Shown piece by piece: positions 52,292 through 62,227 of a stretch of 64,000 nt of DNA (positions are counted from its first letter, which is position 1; each line of letters begins with the position of its first letter). Origin of the DNA: Sterolibacteriaceae bacterium (GTDB taxonomy: Bacteria > Pseudomonadota > Gammaproteobacteria > Burkholderiales > Rhodocyclaceae); NCBI GenBank assembly GCA_025360425.1, contig JANYCD010000073.1:1-64000 (forward strand), in the 5' to 3' direction. The notes beneath the pieces are model-generated. The model saw only the letters and a program-made list of their open reading frames with translations, was not told the DNA's origin and searched no databases. Both the position numbers and the translations under genes were made by a program.

Positions 52292-55200
52292 TTATCGCGG
52301 ACGCGCATCCCACATTTTCTGCAATCGTTTCACCGATACAGGACTCGGAGTTCTGAGTTCCTGTGCGAACAACGCCACGCGCAACTCCTCGGTCAACCAG
52401 CGGAACTCTTCCAGAAACGGATCGACAACGCCGCTTCGAGACTGATTCAAATATTCCCGCTCAAACGGTCGGGTCAAACCCTGCCATTCGGCCAATAGCC
52501 GCTCGTCGCGCGCCGGATCCGCTCTCACCTTTTCCAGTCGCAGCCCTGCCGCTTTCAGATAGCGCGGAAAGTGAGCCAGACGCTCGAACGGTGTATTCAG
52601 AATAAATCCTTTCGGCATCAACGCAGCCACTTGAGCCGAAATATCGGCACACGCTTTGCTGAACGCCTTGTGGTTGGCCACAAGCTTCTTTTGCACCTGC
52701 GCATGCTCGGTCAGAATAGCCCCCAGCAGCCGCGCGATTTCCTGCGCAACAAGCACGAACTTGGTCTTGGCAGTTTCGACACGCGCAAGGAATTCTGCCT
52801 CGCTCACGGGCCAGGGACTGGGCATGCAGGTTCGCTCCAACGTTGCGGCCACCAGTTGTTCTCTCAATTCCTGCTCAGTGCCCAGGGGCATGAACAGCAA
52901 GGCCAGGTCGCGCAGTCCGGGCAGGCTTTTTTCGATATATTTCACTTGCTCTCGCAATGCCAGCGCGAACAGACGCCGCAAGCCGATGCGATGGACCAAT
53001 CTGGACATTTCCTCGGTATCGAAGGCGCACAAGGAAACACTCTCGCCTTCATCCACCAGCGCCGGAAAACCGGCTACGGTGCGCCCTCCCACCGTCACCT
53101 CGATCAGTTCGGGTAGATCGCCGAAGGACCAGCTCTTCAGTCTGCTCAATTCACCCTCGTCCAGTTCAGTTTTGAATTCCGCCTGTACAAAACTCTGCGT
53201 CACGCGATCGCCGTATTGCGCACGCAACTCCGCCAACACGCGCGACATCGCGAGCGTGCCGCCATGCTCGTCAAGCAGACGAAAGTTCATCGATAGATGT
53301 GGCTTCAATTCGCCGGGACGAAAAGCGTCCAGCGGAAGTTTCATGGCAATCGCCTCTTCCACGCTGCGTATCAACACACGTACCAGAGGCTCTTCGGAAT
53401 CGTGGATCTCTTCGCAAAATTCGGTGCCGAACGCATCCAGCGGCTGAACGCGATGGCGATATTTTTGCGGCAGCGTCTTCAACAATGCGACGACTTTTTC
53501 CTTCAACAAGCCCGCGACCAGCCAGTCACAGCGGTTGGCGGAAATGCGGTTCAACGCCGCCAGCGGCAATGCGAGCGTGACCCCGTCATCGGCTGCGCCG
53601 GGATCGTGCTTGTAGGAAAGCTTCAACTGTTCCCCGCGCAAATCCAGATGATGCGGGAATGCGTCGGTGGTAATGCCCGCCGCTTCGTGGCGCATCAACT
53701 GCTCGCGTTCAAGGAACAGCAGTTTCGGCTCCTGCTGCTCCGCCTCGCGCCGCCAGTGATCGAACGCCGCGAGTGTCACGATGCCCTCGGGAATCTTCGC
53801 GTCATAGAACGCATGAATGAGTTCCTCATCCACCAGCACGTCGGGGCGGCGCGATTTGTGTTCAAGCGCTTCGATGTCGTCCATCAGCTTCTGGTTGTGC
53901 TGGAAGAAGCGCCATTTTTTCACCCAGTCTTCGCCGACGTCGCCATTCACCAGTGCAGAGCGGATCAGGATTTCGCGCGACAACTTAGGATCCATCGGGC
54001 CATAATGAACACGGCGCCGAGCTTGAAGCACCAAGCCATGCAGGGTCAGGCGTTCCCAGGCCGCGACCTGCCCTGGCCCCTTCTCCCAATGCGGGTCGAA
54101 GACATGGCGCTTGACGAGGTGGGCACCGATGCTTTCCAGCCACTCGGGTTCTATCTTCGCCACGCAGCGTGCAAACAGGCGTGAAGTTTCCACCAACTCG
54201 GCCGCAGCGATCCAGCGCCCGGCCTTCTTGACCAGGGCCGAACCGGGATGGATAAGAAACTTGATGCCGCGGGCGCCGAGGTAGTAATTTTCTTCTTCGC
54301 TCTTCAGGCCGATGTGGCCGAGCAACCCGGTCAGCAAGGCGCGGTGGATGGCGTCGTAGTTTGCCGGCTTGTCGTTTTCCTTCCAACCGTGCTCGGCACA
54401 CAAGGCGTGGAGCTGGCCATGGACGTCGCGCCACTCGCGCAAACGCATCCATGAGACGAAATTCTGCCTGCACCAATTCCGCTGCTTGCTGCTGGTCTCA
54501 TGCCTCCAGACTTCATCTGCGGCAGCCCATAGTTTCAGCCACGACAGGAACTCCGATTTTTCATCCTTCCATTTTGCGTGCGCCTGATCCGCGCTGCCGG
54601 CATGCTCCTGTGGGCGTTCGCGCGGGTCCTGCACCGATAGTGCCGACGCAATCACCAGCACTTCCCGGAGACAACTCTCGTTACGCGCGGCGATGATCAT
54701 GCGTCCGACCTTGGGGTCGAGCGGAAGCTTTGCCAGCTCGCTGCCCACTGCGGTGAGTTGCTTGTCCTCATCCATCGCGCCGAGCTCGATGAGCAACTGA
54801 TAGCCATCGGCAATCATCCGCGGCAGCGGCGCTTCGAGAAAGGGAAACTCCTCCACGTCACCGAGGCTGAGCGATTTCATGCGCAGGATCACGCCGGCCA
54901 GCGAGGAGCGCAGAATTTCCGGTTCGGTATACAGCGGACGCTTGTTGAAGTCTGCTTCATCGTAGAGGCGGAAACAGATACCGGCCGACACACGCCCGCA
55001 ACGGCCGGCTCGCTGCCGCGCCGCAGATTGAGCAATCGGCTCCACCTGCAATTGCTCCACCTTGTTGCGATGGGAATAGCGTTTGACCCGCGCCAGCCCG
55101 GTATCGATGACGTAGCGAATACCGGGCACGGTCAACGAGGTTTCCGCCACATTGGTAGCGAGGATCACCCGTCTGCTCTGATGCGGCTGAAACACGCGCA

Positions 55201-56092
55201 TCTGTTCCTGGGCGGTCTGGCGCGCAAACAGCGGGAGAACTTCGAGACCGGGCGGATGATGTTTACGCAGCGCTTCCGCTGCTTCGCGTATTTCACGCTC
55301 GCCGGAAAGAAATACCAGAACATCACCCGGGCCTTCGCGATGGGCCTCGCTCAACGCATCGACGATGGCATCGTTGATATCGCGTTCCCGATCCTTGTCG
55401 TCGCGTTGCACCGGGCGATAACGCGTTTCGATGGGATGCAGCCGCCCTGAAACCTCGATCACTGGAGCAACTTTTCCATTGATGGTGAAGTGTTTTGAAA
55501 AGCGCTCTGCATCCAGCGTTGCAGAGGTAACAATTATTTTGAGGTCAGGACGCTGCGGCAGCAGTTGCTTCAGATAACCGAGCAGGAAATCGATGTTGAG
55601 GCTGCGCTCATGCGCTTCGTCGATGATCAGCGTGTCGTACTGTTTCAGCAGCGCGCTCTTGCCATCCCGCCCTTGGGTTTCGGCGAGCAGGATGCCATCG
55701 GTCATCAGCTTGATATAGGTGTCGTTCGACACATTGTCGGTAAACCGGATCTTGTAGCCCACATAACGACCCAGTTCGCTTTTCAATTCCTGGGCGATGC
55801 GCGTTGCGGTGGCGCGGGCGGCGATGCGCCGTGGTTGCGTGTGGCCGATCAGGCCGGCGCAGCCGCGACCCATTTCAAGGCATATCTTGGGGATTTGCGT
55901 GGTCTTGCCGGAGCCGGTCTCGCCGCAAATCACCACCACCTGATGATCGTTTATGGCCTTGGCGATCTCGACGCGTTTGGCGTTGACCGGCAGGGCTTCG
56001 TCATAGCTGATGACGGGTCGCGCGGAAAGACGCGCCGCGATGCGCGCCTCAAAACGTGCGGCGGCGGCAATACTTTCCTCGCGTGAACTCAT
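52292..56092 (-). CDS. hrpA: ATP-dependent RNA helicase HrpA
   Basis: VVICGETGSGKTTQIPKICLE, DEAHERSLNIDFLLGYLK, QRAGRCGR; 1266 aa. Confidence 0.95.
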   Translation of the reverse strand: MSSREESIAAAARFEARIAARLSARPVISYDEALPVNAKRVEIAKAINDHQVVVICGETGSGKTTQIPKICLEMGRGCAGLIGHTQPRRIAARATATRIAQELKSELGRYVGYKIRFTDNVSNDTYIKLMTDGILLAETQGRDGKSALLKQYDTLIIDEAHERSLNIDFLLGYLKQLLPQRPDLKIIVTSATLDAERFSKHFTINGKVAPVIEVSGRLHPIETRYRPVQRDDKDRERDINDAIVDALSEAHREGPGDVLVFLSGEREIREAAEALRKHHPPGLEVLPLFARQTAQEQMRVFQPHQSRRVILATNVAETSLTVPGIRYVIDTGLARVKRYSHRNKVEQLQVEPIAQSAARQRAGRCGRVSAGICFRLYDEADFNKRPLYTEPEILRSSLAGVILRMKSLSLGDVEEFPFLEAPLPRMIADGYQLLIELGAMDEDKQLTAVGSELAKLPLDPKVGRMIIAARNESCLREVLVIASALSVQDPRERPQEHAGSADQAHAKWKDEKSEFLSWLKLWAAADEVWRHETSSKQRNWCRQNFVSWMRLREWRDVHGQLHALCAEHGWKENDKPANYDAIHRALLTGLLGHIGLKSEEENYYLGARGIKFLIHPGSALVKKAGRWIAAAELVETSRLFARCVAKIEPEWLESIGAHLVKRHVFDPHWEKGPGQVAAWERLTLHGLVLQARRRVHYGPMDPKLSREILIRSALVNGDVGEDWVKKWRFFQHNQKLMDDIEALEHKSRRPDVLVDEELIHAFYDAKIPEGIVTLAAFDHWRREAEQQEPKLLFLEREQLMRHEAAGITTDAFPHHLDLRGEQLKLSYKHDPGAADDGVTLALPLAALNRISANRCDWLVAGLLKEKVVALLKTLPQKYRHRVQPLDAFGTEFCEEIHDSEEPLVRVLIRSVEEAIAMKLPLDAFRPGELKPHLSMNFRLLDEHGGTLAMSRVLAELRAQYGDRVTQSFVQAEFKTELDEGELSRLKSWSFGDLPELIEVTVGGRTVAGFPALVDEGESVSLCAFDTEEMSRLVHRIGLRRLFALALREQVKYIEKSLPGLRDLALLFMPLGTEQELREQLVAATLERTCMPSPWPVSEAEFLARVETAKTKFVLVAQEIARLLGAILTEHAQVQKKLVANHKAFSKACADISAQVAALMPKGFILNTPFERLAHFPRYLKAAGLRLEKVRADPARDERLLAEWQGLTRPFEREYLNQSRSGVVDPFLEEFRWLTEELRVALFAQELRTPSPVSVKRLQKMWDARPR

Positions 56093-56472
56093 CCGCTAAT
56101 GCGGTTGATGGTCCAGATGCCCAGCCCGGTCATCAGCAGCGAACCGAGAAGATGGGCACTCACCGCAAGCCCGGCCCAACCGTACTGCTCGGTGCGGATC
56201 AGCCCAACCACCTCGGCGGAGAAAGTGGAAAAGGTGGTGAGTGCACCGAGAAATCCGGTGATGAAAAACAGCCGTGCTTCCAATGGCAACTCGACGTTGA
56301 TATGGAACACGGTCACTGCGGCACCAACCAGATAGCCACCAAGCAGATTGGCGGCCAGGGTACCCAGCGGCAGCGTCGGCAGAAAATGATTGAGCCCAAC
56401 CCCGAGCCCCCAGCGTAGCCATGCACCGAGGACGGAGCCGATGGCGATGGCAAGTGCGGCGATCCAGTTCAT
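56089..56472 (-). CDS. crcB: Fluoride efflux transporter CrcB
   Basis: GSVLGAWLRWGLG, GTLAANLLGGYLVG, GFLGALTTFSTFSAE; start set at MNWIAAL. Confidence 0.93.
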   Translation of the reverse strand: MNWIAALAIAIGSVLGAWLRWGLGVGLNHFLPTLPLGTLAANLLGGYLVGAAVTVFHINVELPLEARLFFITGFLGALTTFSTFSAEVVGLIRTEQYGWAGLAVSAHLLGSLLMTGLGIWTINRISG

Positions 56473-56560
56473 GGACAAGATTCTACCTATGAACGCCGGT
56501 AGAATTGATGCCTCGCACAAATCCAAACCACGCAACCCCACGCAACCATAGGGCGCCGTC

Positions 56561-58312
56561 ATGGCCGAACCGGAAGTCAAAGCCGCCAATTTCATTCGCC
56601 ATATCGTTGAAGCCGACCTCGCCGCCGACAAATATGCATCCCGCCGCTGGTCTGGACAACCCGGCTCAGGCCCGCAGCAGCTTGCCGGCCCGCCAGACCC
56701 GGCGAAAATCCGCACTCGCTTCCCGCCTGAGCCCAACGGCTACCTGCATTTCGGACATGCCAAGAGCATCCTGCTGAACTTCGGCCTGGCGCAGGATTTC
56801 GGTGGCAATTGCCACCTGCGCTTCGACGATACCAATCCGGAAAGGGAAGATCAGGAATACGTTGACGCCATCATCAGTGCAGTGAAATGGCTGGGCTGCG
56901 ACTGGAATGAAAACCTTTATCACGCGTCGGACTATTTCGACTTCATGTATGAAGCGGCGGAATCCCTGATCCAGTCCGGCAATGCCTATGTCGACAGCCA
57001 GAGCGCAGAAGAAATGCGCGCCAACCGCGGTACGTTGACCGAGCGAGGCAAGAACAGCCCATTCCGCAAACGCAGTGTCACGGAGAACCTCGATCTGTTC
57101 CGCCGCATGCGGGCCGCCGAATTTTCCGATGGCACGCACATCCTGCGCGCGAAAATCGACATGGCCGCGCCCAACATCAACCTGCGCGACCCGGCAATCT
57201 ATCGCATCCGGCACGCCGAGCATCACCGCACCGGCAACAAGTGGTGCATCTACCCGATGTACACCTACGCCCATCCGATCGAAGATGCGCTGGAAAACAT
57301 CACCCACTCCATCTGCACGCTGGAGTTCGAAGACCAGCGACCGTTCTATGACTGGCTGATAGAGCGCCTCGCCGAGGGTGGTCTGCTGGCGCAACCTGTA
57401 CCGCGACAATATGAGTTCTCGCGACTCAATCTTTCCTACGTCGTGCTCAGCAAGCGCAAGCTGATCCAGCTCGTCGAAGAAAAACACGTCACCGGTTGGG
57501 ACGACCCGCGCATGCCTACCCTGGTGGGGGCGCGGCGGCGCGGCTTCACGGCCGAAGGCTTTCGACTGTTCGCCGAACGCATCGGCGTCTCCAAATCCGA
57601 CTCATGGATCGACATGAGCGTACTCGAAGAATGCATGCGCGAACATCTCAACGAGACGGCGCTGCGTCGCATCGCGGTACTCGATCCGCTGAAACTGATC
57701 ATCGACAACTGCCCTGAAAATCACGAAGAACTTTGCGAAGCGCCCAACCACCCACAGTATCCTCAACTGGGCAAACGTCCGATTCCGTTTTCACGCGAGT
57801 TGTGGATCGAGCGCGAAGATTTCATGGAGACACCAGCCAAAGGTTATTTCCGCCTCTTCCCGGGCAACACGGTGCGGTTGCGCTACGGATTCGTCGTGAC
57901 ATGCATCGGTGCCGACAAGGACGCAAACGGCAACATCGTCGCGGTGCACTGTGAGTACATGCCGGACTCAAAATCCGGCACCCCCGGCGCAGATACCTAC
58001 AAGGTCAAGGGTAACCTTCACTGGGTCAGCGCCCGACACGCCTATCCATGCGAAGTGAGGCTCTATGACCGGTTGTTCTCGGTTGCCAATCCCGGTGCCG
58101 GCGAACGCGACTTTCTGCTGGACCTGAACCCGGATTCAATGCGGGTCATTGCCGCGCAATTGGAGCCATCACTGAAGGATGCAAAACCTGAAGATCGGTT
58201 TCAGTTTGAACGCCACGGTTACTTTGTGGCCGACCTGCGCGACAGCGCACCCGGCAAACCGGTATTCAATCGTGCCGTGACGATGAAGGATTCGTGGACC
58301 AAGCCTCGATAG
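56561..58312 (+). CDS. glnS: Glutaminyl-tRNA synthetase
   Basis: TRFPPEPNGYLHFGHAKSILLNFGLA; VVLSKRKLI (KMSKS-like). Confidence 0.97.
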   Translation: MAEPEVKAANFIRHIVEADLAADKYASRRWSGQPGSGPQQLAGPPDPAKIRTRFPPEPNGYLHFGHAKSILLNFGLAQDFGGNCHLRFDDTNPEREDQEYVDAIISAVKWLGCDWNENLYHASDYFDFMYEAAESLIQSGNAYVDSQSAEEMRANRGTLTERGKNSPFRKRSVTENLDLFRRMRAAEFSDGTHILRAKIDMAAPNINLRDPAIYRIRHAEHHRTGNKWCIYPMYTYAHPIEDALENITHSICTLEFEDQRPFYDWLIERLAEGGLLAQPVPRQYEFSRLNLSYVVLSKRKLIQLVEEKHVTGWDDPRMPTLVGARRRGFTAEGFRLFAERIGVSKSDSWIDMSVLEECMREHLNETALRRIAVLDPLKLIIDNCPENHEELCEAPNHPQYPQLGKRPIPFSRELWIEREDFMETPAKGYFRLFPGNTVRLRYGFVVTCIGADKDANGNIVAVHCEYMPDSKSGTPGADTYKVKGNLHWVSARHAYPCEVRLYDRLFSVANPGAGERDFLLDLNPDSMRVIAAQLEPSLKDAKPEDRFQFERHGYFVADLRDSAPGKPVFNRAVTMKDSWTKPR

Positions 58313-58344
58313 ACCTGGGGATGCACAGGCGGTCTATCTTCGCT

Positions 58345-58620
58345 TCAGGCACCGCCACTCATTGCCCACAAGGCCACTATCAACGCGGGGAGCAGCCAGA
58401 CCCATAGCTCGAAGGCCACGCGCCAGCCACGCGGTGCGCCCTTCAATTCCATGAAGTAAAGGATCACCGCGCGGCCTTTCAGCGCCGCGACGAACATGAC
58501 CGCGACCGCAGTCCAGCGGCCGGCGAATCCGTGATGTTCACCCAGCCACCCGCTGCACAGTGTGGCAGCCACGAGAAACAACCAGACGCGAATCGCTTGG
58601 GCAGGTGAAGTGTGGTTCAT
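58345..58620 (-). CDS. Small membrane protein, cytochrome c oxidase subunit IV / NorF-like
   Basis: Translation from MNHTSPAQAIRVWLFLVAATLCSGW; AALKGRAVILYFMELKGAPRGWR motif; start inferred within the longer ORF. Confidence 0.75.
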   Translation of the reverse strand: MNHTSPAQAIRVWLFLVAATLCSGWLGEHHGFAGRWTAVAVMFVAALKGRAVILYFMELKGAPRGWRVAFELWVWLLPALIVALWAMSGGA

Positions 58621-59210
58621 CGCGACCCCAGCAGATAGAGCATGGGGAAAATGACAATCCAGAGGAGATCCACCATGTGCCAATACAAGGCGCCGGATTC
58701 GATCCAACCGAACAACGGACCATCGACTGCTTCGCCGCGCGTTCTGAACCACAGCAACGCCAGCACGACCATGCCAGCCAGAAAATGCACAAAGTGCACG
58801 CCTGTCAGTACGAAATAAAACATGAAGAAATCGTTCGTGAGCAAGTTGATGCCATGCGCAAACTTGTCGCCATATTCGATCAGTTTGTTGATGCCAAAGC
58901 CCGCGCCCACCACGAACGAGGCCAGCAACCACTGCCGGGTTACGCTCGCCCTGCCCTGACCCGCGGCAAGGACGGCCAGCACCACGAATAGACCGCTGGT
59001 CATGAGGACCAGCGTGTTGAGCAGACCCAGCCGGACATCGAGGGAAGAAGAAGACTGGTTGAAAAGCGGCACCTGATGCGATCGCTCGACCATAAAGGCC
59101 ACAAACAGCACCCCGAAGATGGTGACGTCGGCAATGATGAACGTCAGGATGCCGGGCGCAGAAACGCTTGGGGCACCCTGTGCGGGTGCCCCTTGAGAAC
59201 CATCAGTCAT
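58617..59210 (-). CDS. Heme-copper oxidase subunit III-like (NorE-like)
   Basis: GILTFIIADVTIFGVLFVAFMVER; HFVHFLAGMVVLALL; HMVDLLWIVIFPMLYLLG. Confidence 0.82.
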   Translation of the reverse strand: MTDGSQGAPAQGAPSVSAPGILTFIIADVTIFGVLFVAFMVERSHQVPLFNQSSSSLDVRLGLLNTLVLMTSGLFVVLAVLAAGQGRASVTRQWLLASFVVGAGFGINKLIEYGDKFAHGINLLTNDFFMFYFVLTGVHFVHFLAGMVVLALLWFRTRGEAVDGPLFGWIESGALYWHMVDLLWIVIFPMLYLLGSR

Positions 59211-59233
59211 GCGTGGGTGGCGCTTTTGCCTTG

Positions 59234-60043
59234 TCAGGCGTTGGCCAGACGACCTTCAGGGTTTCCCTGAAGCGGCTTTGCGCCGAGCTTGCCGGTCTGT
59301 TCAACCAGGCTCAGCTCAGCGGCACGTTCCTGTTCCAGACGGGGGATGGCCTTGAAGACGTAGTAGGTCGTCAGCAGGATGTAGGCGAACCACACAATGA
59401 ACTCGACCCAGAAGTTCAGCCAGCCCTGGCGCGCGAACATGCCGCTCTTGAAGAATGGCATCAGCAACTCGAACAGGAAGCTCAGGCCGGCCCAGATGGT
59501 GTACCAGCACATCCAGCGCGGGAACAGCGCCTTTTCGCGTTTGTCGGCAAGACCACACACGCCCAAGGCCACCATCGCTACCGTGGTGATCGCGTAGAAC
59601 ATGTCGATGAGCAGCCAGCCCATGTCATAGAGTAATTGCAGAATGACGGGATCGAGTGCCTCGGGCCGATATGAACCAGCAAGCCAGAAGACGGACGACG
59701 TCACCAAAGGCACAACAGTCACGCCGCCACCCCACATCTGGAGGATGGACATGATGTGGTTGCCGTCGGTTTCGATCTTTTCCATGACCTTGGTGATGGA
59801 CAGTGTCCAGGGCAGATAAAGTATGCCGAAGAGCATGGCGCCGGCCATGCCTGCGCGTACTTCGTTGGCATGGGTACGGAAATGCTGTGCCATCTGCTCG
59901 GCGGTGAAATCGGCCGGGATGGGTGGAATGTTGTAGCCCAGTACACCCCAACAAAGGATGAAGGCGGCGAGGAATATCGGCCCCATGGCCGCACAGGCGC
60001 GCCAGTACTTGAAGTAACTGGTGTTGCTAACCGCTGCATTCAT
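59234..60043 (-). CDS. Conserved polytopic membrane protein of unknown function
   Basis: 269 aa, about 6-7 predicted TMs by eye; heads the operon with NorE/NorF-like genes. Confidence 0.75.
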   Translation of the reverse strand: MNAAVSNTSYFKYWRACAAMGPIFLAAFILCWGVLGYNIPPIPADFTAEQMAQHFRTHANEVRAGMAGAMLFGILYLPWTLSITKVMEKIETDGNHIMSILQMWGGGVTVVPLVTSSVFWLAGSYRPEALDPVILQLLYDMGWLLIDMFYAITTVAMVALGVCGLADKREKALFPRWMCWYTIWAGLSFLFELLMPFFKSGMFARQGWLNFWVEFIVWFAYILLTTYYVFKAIPRLEQERAAELSLVEQTGKLGAKPLQGNPEGRLANA

Positions 60044-60189
60044 GCTTGTCTCCTTCTTTCGTTATTAGATTGTCGATCACAAGAACGGAATTTGGACCCT
60101 TGCAATCCACCACTGCGACTCGTTACCGCTTTCGTCACGACCTGGTCGACCCCAAAGACGCCGCCGTACAAGAAGCACCCGGGTGAAAT

Positions 60190-60225
60190 CGGATATCGTA
60201 CGATCTCAGGATCGTACGATATCCG
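60190..60225. promoter_or_regulatory. Perfect inverted repeat (candidate operator) upstream of the NorEF-like operon
   Basis: CGGATATCGTACGATC-TCAG-GATCGTACGATATCCG; two ATCGTACGAT palindromes 16 bp apart. Confidence 0.75.
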
Positions 60226-60307
60226 AACAGTTTACCCCAAAAAAGTAAATATCGTTTAACCGCTGATCCGTCACTACACGGGCAACTACGGACAGCCCTT
60301 TCCGCCC

Positions 60308-60868
60308 TCAGGACCGGTCAGCGAGCCGTCCCGTCGGTGCCTTGAGTGGCGGACTCGTGCGCTTACCCTGGTCGTCAGTTTCGGGAGGACGAAACGCCAA
60401 ACCGAGAAACTTGATGCCCCAGCGCATTTCCTCGTCGCTCACATGCTCGAACTGGGTGGAAAAATACTCAAGTCCGGCATTGATCATGGTTTGAAAAAAC
60501 GCCTTGCCTTCTGTGGTCAAGGCAACCACCTTCTCGCGTCCGGACGCCGGGTTTTCCATTTGTATGACAAGAGAAAGTGGTGGCCGCGCCAGCTCTCTCA
60601 GCAATTGGGAAACATGCGAGTTACTGGTTTCGAACCAATCGCCCAGCATTTGTTCCACCACTCTGCGCCGAACCCAGCCGTCGCCACCCACCTCGGACTC
60701 AATCAACCAGATGATCGCGGCCTGCTGGCGTGAAACACGCCCCTGGCACATGCGTGTTTCCAACTCCATGCCCACCCGGTAGTGGATCGGGTAGAAAAAT
60801 CCCAGCAAATCGGCATGCAGCGGATTGAACCGCTTGGGAGTAGGAGCTACCTTCGAGTTTTTCGGCAT
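60308..60868 (-). CDS. MarR-family transcriptional regulator
   Basis: Winged-HTH pattern SRQQAAIIWLIESEVGGDGWVRRRVVEQMLGDWFETSNSHVSQLLRELARPPLSLVIQMENPASGREKVVALTTEG. Confidence 0.8.
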   Translation of the reverse strand: MPKNSKVAPTPKRFNPLHADLLGFFYPIHYRVGMELETRMCQGRVSRQQAAIIWLIESEVGGDGWVRRRVVEQMLGDWFETSNSHVSQLLRELARPPLSLVIQMENPASGREKVVALTTEGKAFFQTMINAGLEYFSTQFEHVSDEEMRWGIKFLGLAFRPPETDDQGKRTSPPLKAPTGRLADRS

Positions 60869-60976
60869 GTGTGCGATTGATACGTGACGTCAGGCAACTG
60901 CCGACTCTTATCCGTTATCAGGATTCAGGTAGTAAGTAACAAGCAGATTATTTTAATCCGAACCTGCCAATATATT

Positions 60977-62218
60977 CTATGTAGATCGGCTGGTTAGCGG
61001 CTGAACACTGCGCGACAAACCATCCGCCAATCGCAACGTCAGCAGCACCGTGAACATCATCGGTATCCAATGAAGGCGGCCGACGCGCTCAAATAATGGC
61101 GCACCAACGTACAAATAAAGCAGCCATCCCGCCAGCAGCACGGCACTGATAAGCGCAGCACGCACGACTTTGACAGACCATTCCAGACTGCACAGCGCCT
61201 GCGCTATGAGCGCAAGCGGGAAAGCGACTACCAGATCAACCAGATAATGTTCACCGCGGCCGAGCGTCGCAACCACCGTTGCCAAAACGACCAGACCAAA
61301 ACCCGCTCGAAGTGGCAGGGGAAAATTTCTTGCGTTGAACCATAGCACCAGAGCCCACGCCATATGTAATGAAGGCATGGCATTGCGATACCCAACTGGC
61401 AACAAAGTTGGTTTCAGAGGAACAGTTTCCAGAATTGGCAGATGATCTGGAAACAAATTGCCCAACAAGAACCGGGGGCCTGCCGCCGGATACAGAAAAT
61501 AGAGCGCATAACCCATCACTGCCACAATCAGAAAAACCTTCAGCACGTTCGCTGAAGAATCGTCGCGGCGGACTTGCAATCCATAAAGAAGCGCGGCAAA
61601 AAGCGGTAGTGCAACGTATGCAAAATGTCCTGCAAGCATCATGAACGCGGATCTGTCCAAAATCTGGCTTGCAACAGCGCTGGCCTGAAATCCCAGCGCC
61701 GCTTCGAAATGGTAAAGCGTCGTGTCGAATGTGACAGGTCGAAGAACGGAAGAGGCCACAAGGTAAAACCAGGAAATATTCACAAACAGCGGCAGCAGCA
61801 CGGCAGTCTGGAGTATGTTGGCAAAGGACTGTCCTTGCGTTGTTCCTCGATGGCGCCAGCATAGCCATCCCAGCATCAGGCAACTTCCTATGCCCAGGTA
61901 ATAGCAGGTTGTGCTCACCGCCAGCAGCCAGTGCCGGTAAATCCCGAAAAACAATGCCGCATGCAAGGTCGCCAAAATCATCCCGATGACAAACGCTGTG
62001 AACACATGCGCCTGCCGCCCATAGATGATGACGTGGATCACGAATACGCCCGCCACTGCATAGGCGAAAAACGGACTGTAGCTATTGGGATCCAGCGTGA
62101 GAAATCGGTGGGGCGCCGGAGCGATGCCCGTCAAAGCCAGAAGTTCGGTGAATAACAGAAACGCCACGCCGGCTCGGAAGACTAGTCGCACCTGCGCATC
62201 CGTCTTGCGTTCTCCCAT
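60977..62218 (-). CDS. PAP2-superfamily membrane protein
   Basis: YRNAMPSLHMAWALVLWF ... LGRGEHYLVDLVVAFPLA (PAP2 catalytic motifs), many TMs. Confidence 0.85.
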   Translation of the reverse strand: MGERKTDAQVRLVFRAGVAFLLFTELLALTGIAPAPHRFLTLDPNSYSPFFAYAVAGVFVIHVIIYGRQAHVFTAFVIGMILATLHAALFFGIYRHWLLAVSTTCYYLGIGSCLMLGWLCWRHRGTTQGQSFANILQTAVLLPLFVNISWFYLVASSVLRPVTFDTTLYHFEAALGFQASAVASQILDRSAFMMLAGHFAYVALPLFAALLYGLQVRRDDSSANVLKVFLIVAVMGYALYFLYPAAGPRFLLGNLFPDHLPILETVPLKPTLLPVGYRNAMPSLHMAWALVLWFNARNFPLPLRAGFGLVVLATVVATLGRGEHYLVDLVVAFPLALIAQALCSLEWSVKVVRAALISAVLLAGWLLYLYVGAPLFERVGRLHWIPMMFTVLLTLRLADGLSRSVQPLTSRST

Positions 62219-62227
62219 GCAGACGAC

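Noticed and set aside
53297-54184. 295-aa plus-strand ORF inside hrpA
   Set aside because: Antisense to conserved HrpA sequence; composition typical of shadow ORFs.
56473-56560. Fluoride riboswitch for crcB
   Set aside because: No recognisable crcB-motif structure in the short region upstream of the crcB start.
60190-60225. Inverted repeat as Rho-independent terminator of the MarR gene
   Set aside because: No U-tract downstream on the minus strand (ATTTCACCC follows), and the arms contain self-palindromes typical of operators.
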